A DNA stretch of 64,000 nucleotides from Flavivirga sp. 57AJ16 (GTDB lineage: Bacteria > Bacteroidota > Bacteroidia > Flavobacteriales > Flavobacteriaceae). The stretch is taken from the NCBI RefSeq assembly GCF_028736925.1, contig NZ_JAQZAT010000007.1:124001-188000 (forward strand), given 5' to 3'. The notes under the pieces are model-generated. The model did not search any database. It was not told where the DNA came from and saw only the letters and a program-made list of their open reading frames with translations. Of the stretch, positions 16,389 to 26,334 are shown one piece after another (position 1 is the stretch's first letter; each line of letters starts with the position of its first letter). The position numbers and the translations under genes were made by a program.

Positions 16389-19300
16389 ATGAAAATTAAA
16401 TTAACTATTGCCCGTTCTCTCTCTCGAAAACGGCTACTCTTAACGTTTATGAGAACATTTATTTTCTTATTGTGTACAACTGTTTTTAGTTTCAATATAG
16501 AAAATAGTCTAGCACAAGAAAAAGTAACTATAGACCATGACAAAATACTTTCGGTAGACGAGGTCTTCAACATTATTATTGACCAAACCAAATACAGTTT
16601 CATTTATCCAGCAAATCTATTTAAAGATGCGCCAAAAGTAGAAGTTAAACAAGGTAAAATAAGTGTAGGTAAGCTGTTGCAGAAAACTTTGCCAAAAAAT
16701 GAGTTTAATATAATATTGGGAGTAAATGATCGTATTACCATAAAGAAAAAAAGCGAAAGTCAACAAATTTCTGTTATTGGTAAAGTTGTCGATGTAAAAG
16801 GCATGCCTATTCTAGGAGTTACAGTGCTTATAAAAGGAACAGCACAAGGTACATCTACCGATTTTGATGGTAGTTTTAGAATTTTAATTCCAAACCCGGA
16901 AAATGTTTTGCAGTTTTCTCACCTTGGTTATAAAACTCAAGTAGTTGTTATTAGAGATCAATATGATATTAAAGTAGTTTTAGAAGAGGAAGCCAGTGAA
17001 TTAGAAGAGATAACGGTAATTAGTACTGGTTATCAAACCCTTAAAAAAGAACGTGCTACGGGTTCATATGTTAAGCCAGATATGAAAATATTAAATTCCC
17101 GAGATGGTGCTTATACAGATTTGGTGAGCAGATTAGAAGGCACAGTACCAGGGCTTACTATTATTACTGGTTTTGATGCAGAAGTTGCAAATCCAATAGG
17201 TAATGGTGTTACTAAGCGAAACAGTATTATTAGAGGAAGAAATAGCCCGCTTTTAGACTTTAATCCGCTTTATGTTGTAGATGGGGTGCAAGTTCCTTAT
17301 TTTGATATTGTAAATTCTGAGGATATTGAGGATATAACAGTATTAAAAGATGCCGCTGCCACTGCGGTTTGGGGTGCAAGAGCCTCTAATGGTGTCATTG
17401 TAGTAAACACAAAACGAGGTAAGAAAAATGATAAAATACAGGTTAACTATAAAACCTTTTTTAACTTTCAAGGAAAACCTGATTTTGATTACGATCCTGT
17501 ATTAAGTAGCGAGCAATATATACAAACGGCAAAAGAACTTTTTGCTCCAGATATTAACAGTTGGGGTTCATTGGCAACAAGGTTTGTAGCACCTCACGAA
17601 CAAATACTTTATGACCAGTATCGTGGTATTATATCAGAGCCTGAGGCCAATGCACGTTTAGATAGTCTAGCATCTATAAATAATATAGATCAAATTAAAG
17701 ACCTTTGGTACAGAAATGCCTATAGTTTAGGGCATACCATGTCAGTATCAGGAGGAAGCAAAAACTATTCTTTTTATGGAGCTTTAGCCTATAGAAGTTT
17801 AGTAAACAACCAACCAGGAACTAAAAATAACACCTATAATTTAGCCCTAAATCAAGATTTTCAACTTAACGACAATATTAACATAGCTTTAAATACATCT
17901 ATTTCAAATAGTGTTTCAAGTAGAAAAAATTCACTTTCCATTGGTAATAGAGCATTGCCTTATCTGTTATTTAAAGATGCGAATGGCAACGATATAAATA
18001 TGCCATATATGTTCGGGTGGTCTGAAGATGTTCGTTTGGAATACGAACAATTGGGTGGCATTAATTTAGATTACTATCCTCTAAAGGAAATTGATTACAA
18101 GCATGGTAAAAATAACAATTGGAACATTAATCTTACGGGTAATTTAGATGTTAAAATAATGAAAGGGTTGCGTTTTCACGGGACTTATGGTTATATTACA
18201 ACTCCAGGAACATCTACTAATTACGAAGATTACAAAACTCTTAGTAAAAGAAAATTTATATTAAGTATGGCGATGGCGCCGCCATATGTGCCAGAAACCA
18301 CCTATTTTTTTCCAAATACACAAGGTACAACACAAGCACCTACAGGCGGAACATACATCTCATCTAATATAGAACAGCATAATTGGACAGTTAGAAATCA
18401 ATTAATTTATTCTACAAGTCTTCGAAATGAAAAAGATTTTCTAAATATCCAAGTAGGTCAAGAAGCTAATGAAGCTCTAACAGTTAATAAAACAAGTGTT
18501 TTAGAAGGTTATGATGAGCATCTGCAAACCTATGCACTAATAGATTATTACACAGCTGCAAACGAGTATATATATCCATCAATTACAGGTTTTGGGGCAT
18601 ATCAAACACCTCCTTTTACCTTTGATGAAGAAAAATCGCGCTTTACGTCCTTTTTTGCTTTAGCGGATTATTTGCTCAACCATAAATATGGAATTAACTT
18701 AAGTTGGCGTAGAGATCATAGTAATCTTTTTGGCAACGATAAATCAACGCAAAACAAACCTACTTATAGTGTTGGTGGTAAATGGATTCTTGGTCGAGAG
18801 AATTTTATACAAAATGTTGAGTGGATTAATGAAATGGCATTAAGAACAACATTTGGTGTTTCTGGTAATTCCCCGTTTGCAGGAACAGCTACTTCCCAAG
18901 ATGTTTTAACAGCACCTTTCTCTATCCCTGTAACAGGAAATTATTTAAATCTTTCTGGAGCTGCAAACAAGAAGTTAGGATGGGAGATTACCAAGACTAT
19001 AAATACAGGACTTGATTTTTCAATATTGAAAAACAGAATTACTGGAAGTCTGGATTTATATTGGAAAAAAACAACAGATCTATTAGGGACAGAAAGACCC
19101 AATCCGTTCACAGGGTTTAGTTCAGGCATTCTTTCAAATATTGGAAATGCTACCAACAAAGGAGTTGAACTGTCGCTTAGAACACATAATGTAAAAACAG
19201 ATAATTTCAACTGGATTACCAATTTTGTTTTCAGTCATAATAAAAATAAATTGGATTCCTATTCGGGAGCAAGTTCATATTACAGTACAACTAATGGAAG

Positions 19301-20003
19301 AATATCTGCCCCTTATGTAGAAGGATACTCATTAAACCCATTATTTGCATATCGTTATGGAGGGTTGGATGAAAATGGAAATCCTCAAATCGAGCTTTCC
19401 GATGGTACCAAAACCACAGACCCTTTTGGAGATGAGTTGACTATTGATGATATCTTGTACATGGGAAGTACGGTTCCTAAAGTTACTGGAGGATTAACAA
19501 ATATTTTCTCTTACAAGGATTTTTCACTAACAGCAAACATCATTTACAATTTTGGACATGTAATGAGAAATGACGTGAACACTTTCTTTACAAGTCGATT
19601 AACTGGAGGCACCTCTTTTAGCGGCAATATATCGACTTCTTTTTTAAATAGATGGAAAGAACCAGGAGACGAAGGGTTTACAGATATACCACGTTATTAT
19701 GCCGATTCTTATGATGATTACATTAACCGTAATACACAATACTATACTTTGGCAAACACCAATGTTTTAAGTGCTTCTTATGTAAAACTACGTGATGTTA
19801 CACTTACTTACAGTCTGCCACAGAAGGTTACAAGTCAATTAAATATTCAAGGATTGAGTTTTAGTGCTCAAGTAAGTAATTTTTTGCTTTGGACTGAAAA
19901 CGATGAGGGAATTGATCCGGAATTTCATGAATACAGATATGGTTCAAGAACTCTTCCTCCAAGTAACCACCCGTTTAATTTTAGTATGAATATTACATTT
20001 TAA
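16389..20003 (+). CDS. SusC/RagA-family TonB-dependent outer-membrane transducer
   Basis: This is a 1204-residue outer-membrane receptor. After a signal peptide with a long charged front (second ATG at 16449) comes an STN secretin/TonB N-terminal domain (about residues 50-120, ILSVDEVFNIIIDQTKYSF), which signals to FecR. A carboxypeptidase-D-like domain follows (about 128-195, GKVVDVKGMPILGVTVLIKG), then the plug with the SusC signature (YVVDGVQVPYFDIV; DIEDITVLKDAAATAVWGAR; ASNGVIVVNTKRG), then the beta barrel ending in NFSMNITF. It imports large ligands with its SusD lid. The downstream M16 peptidase hints at peptides, as for RagAB, but the substrate is not readable from the sequence. It is followed by susD after 10 bases. 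Confidence 0.95.
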   Translation: MKIKLTIARSLSRKRLLLTFMRTFIFLLCTTVFSFNIENSLAQEKVTIDHDKILSVDEVFNIIIDQTKYSFIYPANLFKDAPKVEVKQGKISVGKLLQKTLPKNEFNIILGVNDRITIKKKSESQQISVIGKVVDVKGMPILGVTVLIKGTAQGTSTDFDGSFRILIPNPENVLQFSHLGYKTQVVVIRDQYDIKVVLEEEASELEEITVISTGYQTLKKERATGSYVKPDMKILNSRDGAYTDLVSRLEGTVPGLTIITGFDAEVANPIGNGVTKRNSIIRGRNSPLLDFNPLYVVDGVQVPYFDIVNSEDIEDITVLKDAAATAVWGARASNGVIVVNTKRGKKNDKIQVNYKTFFNFQGKPDFDYDPVLSSEQYIQTAKELFAPDINSWGSLATRFVAPHEQILYDQYRGIISEPEANARLDSLASINNIDQIKDLWYRNAYSLGHTMSVSGGSKNYSFYGALAYRSLVNNQPGTKNNTYNLALNQDFQLNDNINIALNTSISNSVSSRKNSLSIGNRALPYLLFKDANGNDINMPYMFGWSEDVRLEYEQLGGINLDYYPLKEIDYKHGKNNNWNINLTGNLDVKIMKGLRFHGTYGYITTPGTSTNYEDYKTLSKRKFILSMAMAPPYVPETTYFFPNTQGTTQAPTGGTYISSNIEQHNWTVRNQLIYSTSLRNEKDFLNIQVGQEANEALTVNKTSVLEGYDEHLQTYALIDYYTAANEYIYPSITGFGAYQTPPFTFDEEKSRFTSFFALADYLLNHKYGINLSWRRDHSNLFGNDKSTQNKPTYSVGGKWILGRENFIQNVEWINEMALRTTFGVSGNSPFAGTATSQDVLTAPFSIPVTGNYLNLSGAANKKLGWEITKTINTGLDFSILKNRITGSLDLYWKKTTDLLGTERPNPFTGFSSGILSNIGNATNKGVELSLRTHNVKTDNFNWITNFVFSHNKNKLDSYSGASSYYSTTNGRISAPYVEGYSLNPLFAYRYGGLDENGNPQIELSDGTKTTDPFGDELTIDDILYMGSTVPKVTGGLTNIFSYKDFSLTANIIYNFGHVMRNDVNTFFTSRLTGGTSFSGNISTSFLNRWKEPGDEGFTDIPRYYADSYDDYINRNTQYYTLANTNVLSASYVKLRDVTLTYSLPQKVTSQLNIQGLSFSAQVSNFLLWTENDEGIDPEFHEYRYGSRTLPPSNHPFNFSMNITF

Positions 20004-20013
20004 AAACACAAGC

Positions 20014-21507
20014 ATGAAAAAGTATAGCAACAAAATATTTTTTTTATTACTAACATGTTCAATATTGGTCTCTTGTAACGATGACTTTTTAGATATTGTA
20101 CCCAAAGGCTCTCAAGTAGCTGGATCTACTGAAGATTATGATTTATTGTTGAATAATCCAACTTATTATTTTCATAGCACGGGAGGTTGGCAGGCACCTA
20201 GATGGATGGGAGATGAAATAGCTGCTGATGCCCATGATGTTTATAGCTATGATATACAAGCGAAATTATTGTTCCAATGGGAAGATGAAATTTACCCAAC
20301 AGAAGATGATAGAGCATGGGATTTAAGAAATGGTCTTTCAAGAGTATATACCTTAAATAAGGTTATTAATCAAGTTATGGGGGCTGAAGAAGGAACCGAA
20401 GCAGAAAAAATGGCATTACAGGCCGAGGCTAAATCGAATAGGGCCTTTGAATATTTTCAATTTATTAACTTCTATGCAAAGCCATATTCGGCATCAACAG
20501 CTTCCAGTGATTTAGGCTTTCCTATTATAACAACTCCTGATATTTATGAAAATAACTTTACCAGGGCATCTGTTCAAGAAGTATATGACTTTATTATTGA
20601 AGATTTAATGTCATCAATTGAATATCTTCCAATGGAACGTTCATTTAACACACGTTTTACAAAACCTGCCACTAAAGGGTTTTTAGCAAAAATTTATATG
20701 TTCATGGGTAGGTTTGATGAGGCTTTACCTTTATTAAATGAAGCTTTTGATGATTTGAGTTCAAGCACAAACCCGCCATCCCTTTATGATTATAATGTAG
20801 AATATGCTGCTGGGGGATCGTTTTTGCCAATAAGTCCATATGATGGACCTAATGGTCCAGGCAATGACCCTTATGATTTTCAGGAATCTGTTTTGGCAAG
20901 GGTTTGTTATTCTGGTCCCTATAGTGGAAATGGAGCAGGTAATGAAGGGCTTGTTTTAAGCCCTGAAGCAGCATCTCTTTATGAAAGTAGTGATTTACGC
21001 TTAAATGTATATTCAGATACTTATGGGGATTATAGTTTAGATATTAATCCTAATGGGGTCCTAAGAAAATATGGAATACTTTACACGCGTTATGGCTTGG
21101 AATTATCCGAATTGTACTTATTGCGTGCTGAATGTAAGGCTCGTTTAAATGATTTAAGCGGTGCCGTTGCAGATGTGAAATTTTTAAGAGAAAAAAGAAT
21201 GCCTGTTGCAGATGCAGAAGTTCCAGCATCAATTGTCTCAGATCAGGTAGGTCTCATTAAATTCATATTGGAGGAACGAATTCGGGAGTTTGCTACAGAG
21301 GGCTACCGTTGGTTCGATATGCGCAGGTTGTCTGTAGATTCTAACACAGAATTGGCTAACACTGTTAAATATACACATAATTTGTATGATTATGTTGATG
21401 GGGAAACGGTTGTGTTGGAAACATTTACTTTAAGACCAGAACGACTTACGTTAAGAATTCCTCAAGCATATATTGACCAAAATCCAAATATGGAAAATAA
21501 TCCATAA
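20014..21507 (+). CDS. SusD/RagB-family outer-membrane lipoprotein
   Basis: This 497-residue lipoprotein has the lipobox SILVSCNDDF (Cys21), giving the mature start CNDDFLDIVPKG that is characteristic of SusD proteins. The TPR-like helical fold is suggested by AEAKSNRAFEYFQFINFYAK, SVQEVYDFIIEDLMSSIEYL, RFTKPATKGFLAKIYMFMG and the C-terminal LSELYLLRAECKARLNDLSG and FATEGYRWFDMRRL. It caps the SusC barrel and helps bind substrate at the cell surface. The gene starts 10 bases after susC and ends before a hairpin at 21563-21598, probably the end of the susCD transcript. Confidence 0.95.
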   Translation: MKKYSNKIFFLLLTCSILVSCNDDFLDIVPKGSQVAGSTEDYDLLLNNPTYYFHSTGGWQAPRWMGDEIAADAHDVYSYDIQAKLLFQWEDEIYPTEDDRAWDLRNGLSRVYTLNKVINQVMGAEEGTEAEKMALQAEAKSNRAFEYFQFINFYAKPYSASTASSDLGFPIITTPDIYENNFTRASVQEVYDFIIEDLMSSIEYLPMERSFNTRFTKPATKGFLAKIYMFMGRFDEALPLLNEAFDDLSSSTNPPSLYDYNVEYAAGGSFLPISPYDGPNGPGNDPYDFQESVLARVCYSGPYSGNGAGNEGLVLSPEAASLYESSDLRLNVYSDTYGDYSLDINPNGVLRKYGILYTRYGLELSELYLLRAECKARLNDLSGAVADVKFLREKRMPVADAEVPASIVSDQVGLIKFILEERIREFATEGYRWFDMRRLSVDSNTELANTVKYTHNLYDYVDGETVVLETFTLRPERLTLRIPQAYIDQNPNMENNP

Positions 21508-21562
21508 TGGGTTAACATGTTCATAATTCAATAAACTCTAATTAGAGTATAAAAACTTTTTA

Positions 21563-21598
21563 TGGCTCCTCTTCATATAGAGATAGAGGAGGGGTCAT
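21563..21598 (+). terminator. Hairpin after susD, possible terminator
   Basis: CTCCTCT (21566-21572) pairs with AGAGGAG (21585-21591) around a 12-base loop, with partial extension on both sides. There is no long T-run, so termination is uncertain. Confidence 0.35.
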
Positions 21599-21699
21599 AC
21601 TTTGAATTATGGATTTTCATTTATAATAAAAGTTTCATTTACATTTTACATTACTTGAATAAAGTAATCAACTATTAATTATAATCTAGAAAAGATTTT

Positions 21700-22626
21700 A
21701 TGGAAAATGCTTTAGTAAAAGTTGAAAACTTATCCCATAAGTATAGCATACAATGGGCTATTAAAGATATTAATATCAATATAGACTCTAAGGGTGTGTA
21801 TGGTTTGTTGGGTTCTAATGGAGCCGGAAAATCTACAACTTTAAATATCATGAGCGGGGTATTAAACCAAACCGAAGGAGAAGTATTTATTAATGGAATA
21901 AGTATGTCTAAAAATCCAATTGAGGCAAAAAAGCAATTGGGTTTTATGCCTCAAAGCCCTCCTCTTTATTTAGATACTACTGTGGGCGAATATATTACAA
22001 ATTGCGCTCGTTTACGTAAAATTCCTTTTAATCAAGTAAAACAATCTGTAGATGAAGTTTTAGAAAAATGTGCTATTTCACATTTTAAAAATCGTTTAAT
22101 CCGAAATTTATCAGGGGGCTACAAGCAACGTGTAAACTTAGCTCAAGCCATTATTCACAAACCATCGTTTGTTATTTTAGATGAACCTACGAATGGCTTG
22201 GATCCTAATCAAATTCTTGAAATTAGAAAGCTAATTAAAGAAATTGCCAAAGAACATGCGGTTTTATTATCAACACACATGCTTAGCGAGGTTCAAGCTA
22301 TTTGTGATGATATTCTAATGATTGAACAAGGAAAGATGGTGTTTTCAGGGAAAATGGAAGATTTTGACAACTATTTGGCTCCAAATAGTGTATTTGTTCG
22401 CTTATTGGAAAGACCTTCTATTGATGAATTGATGGAAATAAATGGCGTTGAAAATGTGGAAGAGCTTGGTGGAGCAAATTATCGTTTGATAATTTCTGAT
22501 TTAAACGGTGCTACTCAACGTATTGTTCAAGAAAGTGTAAAAAGGAATTGGAATTTGGATGAAATCAGAGTTGAAAAGGTTTCTCTAAACGATGTTTTTT
22601 CCGAATTGTCTAAATCTAAAAGCTAA
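21700..22626 (+). CDS. ABC transporter ATP-binding protein (GldA-like)
   Basis: This 308-residue ATPase contains Walker A (GSNGAGKST, about residues 38-46), Q-loop (GFMPQSPPLY), signature LSGGYKQRVNL, Walker B (FVILDEPTNGLDP) and the switch histidine (STHML). After the nucleotide-binding domain there is a C-terminal extension of about 85 residues, like GldA and other ABC-2 ATPases. It works at the inner-membrane face with the permease encoded immediately downstream; its end overlaps the extended permease frame. In gliding Flavobacteriia GldA acts with GldF and GldG, but many non-gliding Bacteroidota carry similar transporters, so motility cannot be inferred. The gene is separated from susD by 190 bases and may have its own promoter. 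Confidence 0.9.
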   Translation: MENALVKVENLSHKYSIQWAIKDININIDSKGVYGLLGSNGAGKSTTLNIMSGVLNQTEGEVFINGISMSKNPIEAKKQLGFMPQSPPLYLDTTVGEYITNCARLRKIPFNQVKQSVDEVLEKCAISHFKNRLIRNLSGGYKQRVNLAQAIIHKPSFVILDEPTNGLDPNQILEIRKLIKEIAKEHAVLLSTHMLSEVQAICDDILMIEQGKMVFSGKMEDFDNYLAPNSVFVRLLERPSIDELMEINGVENVEELGGANYRLIISDLNGATQRIVQESVKRNWNLDEIRVEKVSLNDVFSELSKSKS

Positions 22627-22633
22627 AAAAAGT

Positions 22634-24961
22634 ATGAAAACAATATTTCAAATTGCCAGAATGGAACTTCAAAAAATGTTCTACTCTCCTATAGCATGGT
22701 TAGTGCTAATTATTTTTGGGGTTCAAGCTGGATTATATTTTGCGAATGGTATAGATGGATTGGTTCGAACAATTGCTTTAGGACGAGAAGTTGGAGATTT
22801 AACCAACAGTTTATTTAGTGCTAGACGTGGCTTTTTTAATACTTCCTTATCAAACATTTACCTCTATCTCCCATTGGTTACCATGGGATTATTGAGCAGG
22901 GAGTTTAGTTCCGGTTCCATAAAACTATTATACGCATCGCCTGTATCAAACGCACAAATTGTGTTGGGTAAATTTCTTTCCATGATGCTATTTTCTTTAA
23001 CATTAACTTTAATTATGTTTTTCCAAGTAGTGTATGGAGCTTTTGTTATAAAAGACTTTGATTTTGGATTGATATTTACTTCTTTATTGGGTTTCTATTT
23101 AGTATTGTGTACATACTCTGCAATAGGTTTGTTTATGTCATCTCTTACCTCATATCAAATTGTAGCCGCTATAGGGACTTTTGCTGTCTTCTTTATTTTA
23201 AGTTATTCCGGTAGAATGTGGCAGGACATTGATTTTGTTAGGGATATCACTTTCTGGCTTTCTATTAATGGTAGAGCCCAAAATATTATAAAAGGGCTAA
23301 TTTGTAGTGAAGACATTTTGTATTTTATTTTAGTAACTGGTTTATTTTTAGCATTCACCATATTTAGATTTAAAGGAATTAGAGAAAACAAATCTAAATT
23401 AACTGGGTTTTTAAGATATTCCGGGGTCTTCGTTTTAGTTGCTCTTTTAGGTTACTTAAGTATGAGACCTTCTTTAATGAAATACTACGATGCTACCCGA
23501 ACTAAGGTAAATACACTCACTGTAAATAGCCAAGAAATAATGGACAAAATAGAAGGTAAGGTAAAAGTTACCACCTATGTAAACTTATTTGGAAACTATT
23601 TTAGTTTTGGAGCTCCTAGTGCAAAAAATTATGATTTGGAGCAGTTCGCTCCTTATTTAAGATTCCATCCTAACATGGAATTTGAATACAAGTACTATTA
23701 TGCTATTCCTGAAGGTCGCGCCTTAAAAAACTACAATAGTACTTATAAAGGGCTTACCCTTGAAGAGGCCGTAGATAGAATAACAATAAGCTATGGTGTT
23801 GATAAAGATATTTTTAAACCTGCTTCTTATTATAGTGATGAGATAGATTTAAAATCGGAGCTAAACCGATTTGTAAGAAAAATTGAATTGGAAGACGGAT
23901 CATCTGTTCATTTAAGATTGTATGACGATGTAGGTGTCCATCCATTTGAATCCAGAATGTCTGCAGCATTTAAAAAATTAACAATGAAACTACCTCAAGT
24001 AGGATTTGTTACAGGTCATGAAGAACGCAGTATAAACGATCTTGGAGCTCGTGGTTATCATAAGTTAACCATGGAAAAGCCATTTCGTCATTCACTATTA
24101 AACAATGGTTTTGATTTTACCGAATGTTCACTATCAAAACCCATAAATGAAACTATAGACATTCTTACCATTGCCGATTCTAAAACAGTTTTTTCCGATG
24201 AAGAGCTCAAAAACCTAAATGAGTATGTGGACAGAGGAGGTAATTTACTTATAGTTTGTGATTTAAACAGGCAGGATATCATGAACCCTTTAGTAAGGCC
24301 ATTTGGAATTGAATTTATGAAAGGACAAGTGGTTGAGAGAAATGAAGGGTACGATTTAGACTTGATAACCAGCGAGTTAACTAACGAAAATAGCACCCTC
24401 TCTTATCATTTTGAAGAAATGAAAGAGAAAGAACAAGTTGTCTCAATGCCAGGAGCAGTTGGAATTAATTATGAAGAAATAAGTAATTTTAAATATACTC
24501 CAGTTTTACATTCAGATGTAATGACCAATTCTACGATTGATTCAATAGGTTCATGGAACGAGTTACAAACTACTGATTTTGTTGACGATATAGCTCAATA
24601 TAATGCAGAAGAAGGTGAAATTAAAGGGCCACTAACAACAGGTTTGGCTCTTAATAGAAAAGTAGAAAATAAAGAGCAACGGATTATGATTTTAGGTGAT
24701 GCAGATTTTTTGAGCAATGATGAACTCTCAAGAAGAAGAAACGAAATAGCTGCCAGAAACTTTAACATGGCAACTGGTATTTTTCATTGGCTTTCAAACA
24801 ATGAAATCCCTATAGATGCACGTCGCACAACACCGCCAGACGATGAAATTTCCACTCAAATAAATGATATTTCATTTATTAACTTATTATTTAAAATAAT
24901 CATTCCTGCAATATTAGCCATTGGTTTCTTACTAATCTGGTTACGCAGAAAAGGTAGATAA
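22634..24961 (+). CDS. ABC-2 permease fused to GldG-like periplasmic domain
   Basis: From ATG 22634 the protein is 775 residues. The first about 240 residues form a six-helix ABC-2 permease (FQIARMELQKMFYSPIAWLV at the start, REFSSGSIKLLYASPVSN after the second helix), similar to GldF. After a seventh helix (FVLVALLGYLSM) comes a large extracytoplasmic region similar to GldG/ABC_transp_aux, with VGFVTGHEERSINDLG, DILTIADSKTVFSDEELKNL, GGNLLIVCDLNRQDI and IMILGDADFLSNDELS. A final helix near the C-terminus ends WLRRKGR. GldF and GldG are separate proteins in Flavobacterium johnsoniae, so this is a fused form. The transported or extruded substrate is unknown. Upstream in-frame starts exist at 22592, but ATG 22634 follows the ATPase stop cleanly. 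Confidence 0.88.
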   Translation: MKTIFQIARMELQKMFYSPIAWLVLIIFGVQAGLYFANGIDGLVRTIALGREVGDLTNSLFSARRGFFNTSLSNIYLYLPLVTMGLLSREFSSGSIKLLYASPVSNAQIVLGKFLSMMLFSLTLTLIMFFQVVYGAFVIKDFDFGLIFTSLLGFYLVLCTYSAIGLFMSSLTSYQIVAAIGTFAVFFILSYSGRMWQDIDFVRDITFWLSINGRAQNIIKGLICSEDILYFILVTGLFLAFTIFRFKGIRENKSKLTGFLRYSGVFVLVALLGYLSMRPSLMKYYDATRTKVNTLTVNSQEIMDKIEGKVKVTTYVNLFGNYFSFGAPSAKNYDLEQFAPYLRFHPNMEFEYKYYYAIPEGRALKNYNSTYKGLTLEEAVDRITISYGVDKDIFKPASYYSDEIDLKSELNRFVRKIELEDGSSVHLRLYDDVGVHPFESRMSAAFKKLTMKLPQVGFVTGHEERSINDLGARGYHKLTMEKPFRHSLLNNGFDFTECSLSKPINETIDILTIADSKTVFSDEELKNLNEYVDRGGNLLIVCDLNRQDIMNPLVRPFGIEFMKGQVVERNEGYDLDLITSELTNENSTLSYHFEEMKEKEQVVSMPGAVGINYEEISNFKYTPVLHSDVMTNSTIDSIGSWNELQTTDFVDDIAQYNAEEGEIKGPLTTGLALNRKVENKEQRIMILGDADFLSNDELSRRRNEIAARNFNMATGIFHWLSNNEIPIDARRTTPPDDEISTQINDISFINLLFKIIIPAILAIGFLLIWLRRKGR

Positions 24962-25005
24962 CAAAATTAAAAGGTGCATACTAAAAAGTATTTAAAAAAG
25001 TATAC

Positions 25006-26331
25006 ATGGCATTTAAAGTAGACAACCAAACCATAAGTGACTTAAAAATCATTGGCAACAATAAAGGCAATGATATTTACGGTTTGTTTAACAAAACCAA
25101 CACAAGAGGTGGTGCAGAAATCCTAAAGGATATGTTTAAGTATCCATCTTCGAAAGAAGAGGAAATTATGCATAGGGTAAATACAATTCGGTTCTTTAAA
25201 GAAGAAAAGATTGAATTTCCTTTTAACAATGCCCTTTTTGATACGATTGAATTTTATTTAAGTAATACCGACGAACGCACACGACTCACCCATCATCAAG
25301 ATAATGTAAAGCGTAAGTTTGAAAGCATTATTGGATCAGACACAGAATATCAACAAATCAATAAAGGTGTTTCAGATACTTTACAATTTATGGTCGATTT
25401 AAACCATTTTGTTTCAGCAATAGAAAACAAAGCTTTAAAAAATAATTTTCTGAAAGATGTAAACAAGGTTAAAGAAATTTTAGATTCGTCAGATTTAACT
25501 TTTATAAAGGATATAAATAGCGTTGGTAAACTTTCATACGATAAAACAGTTGAGTACGACCAATTATTCCGTTTTACCATTAAAGAAAACATTTTAAAAT
25601 TACTTCATTATGCTTATGAAATAGATGTTTTCATTTCCGTTGCCAAAGTGTCTGAAAATTTAAATTTTGCCTTTGCAGAAATAAACAAAAATGACAGGAA
25701 TGTTATTGAGATGCAAGGTGTATTCCATCCATTAGTACCAAATGCCGTACCCAATAATATTACTATTGATGAAAACAACAACATGATTTTCTTAACCGGT
25801 GCTAATATGGCCGGTAAGTCCACCTTTATGAAAACCTTCAGTATTGCTGTTTATTTGGCACACATGGGATTTCCAATACCAGCTGAAAGCATGCGTTTTA
25901 ATATCCAAAACGGCATGTTCACCACCATTAATCTTGCAGATGATTTAAACATGGGTTTTAGTCATTTTTATGCGGAAGTTTCCAGAGTAAAAAAAGTAGC
26001 AGAAGCTGTAAATACCAATGACCGTTTAATTGTTGTTTTTGATGAACTCTTTAGAGGGACCAATGTAAAAGATGCTTATGAAGCTACCGTGGCCATTGTA
26101 TCAGCATTTGCCACTAAACGAAAATGCACATTTATAATCTCTACGCATATTGTTGAAGCAGGAGAAGATTTGAAAAAATTAAGAGACAATATTAAGTTTT
26201 TATACCTGCCCACAATAATGAAAGGTAAGACTCCTAAATACACCTATACCATTAAAGAAGGTATAACAGAAGATCGTCATGGAATGATCATTATTCAGAA
26301 TGAAAAGATTTTGGACATTTTAAAAAATTAA
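25006..26331 (+). CDS. MutS-family ATPase lacking mismatch-recognition domains, copy 1
   Basis: This 441-residue protein consists of a helical lever/clamp-like N-terminal part (about 1-235) and a MutS domain V ATPase (about 236-441). The ATPase shows HPLVPNAVPN, P-loop LTGANMAGKSTFMK (residues about 263-276), MGFPIPAESM, DDLNMGFSHFYAEVSR, Walker B VVFDELFRGTNVKD and STHIVEAGE. The DNA mismatch-binding domain I and the usual length of about 850 residues are absent, so canonical mismatch repair is unlikely. The gene is followed after 3 bases by a paralogue. Its position between a Gld-like transporter and an M16 peptidase is unusual. The role is unknown; DNA or RNA remodelling as in MutS2-type proteins is only a possibility. 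Confidence 0.85.
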   Translation: MAFKVDNQTISDLKIIGNNKGNDIYGLFNKTNTRGGAEILKDMFKYPSSKEEEIMHRVNTIRFFKEEKIEFPFNNALFDTIEFYLSNTDERTRLTHHQDNVKRKFESIIGSDTEYQQINKGVSDTLQFMVDLNHFVSAIENKALKNNFLKDVNKVKEILDSSDLTFIKDINSVGKLSYDKTVEYDQLFRFTIKENILKLLHYAYEIDVFISVAKVSENLNFAFAEINKNDRNVIEMQGVFHPLVPNAVPNNITIDENNNMIFLTGANMAGKSTFMKTFSIAVYLAHMGFPIPAESMRFNIQNGMFTTINLADDLNMGFSHFYAEVSRVKKVAEAVNTNDRLIVVFDELFRGTNVKDAYEATVAIVSAFATKRKCTFIISTHIVEAGEDLKKLRDNIKFLYLPTIMKGKTPKYTYTIKEGITEDRHGMIIIQNEKILDILKN

Positions 26332-26334
26332 AAA

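Noticed and set aside
22634-24961. Interpretation of the ABC operon as proof of gliding motility
   Set aside because: Gld-like ABC transporters occur in non-gliding Bacteroidota and no other gld gene is in the window.
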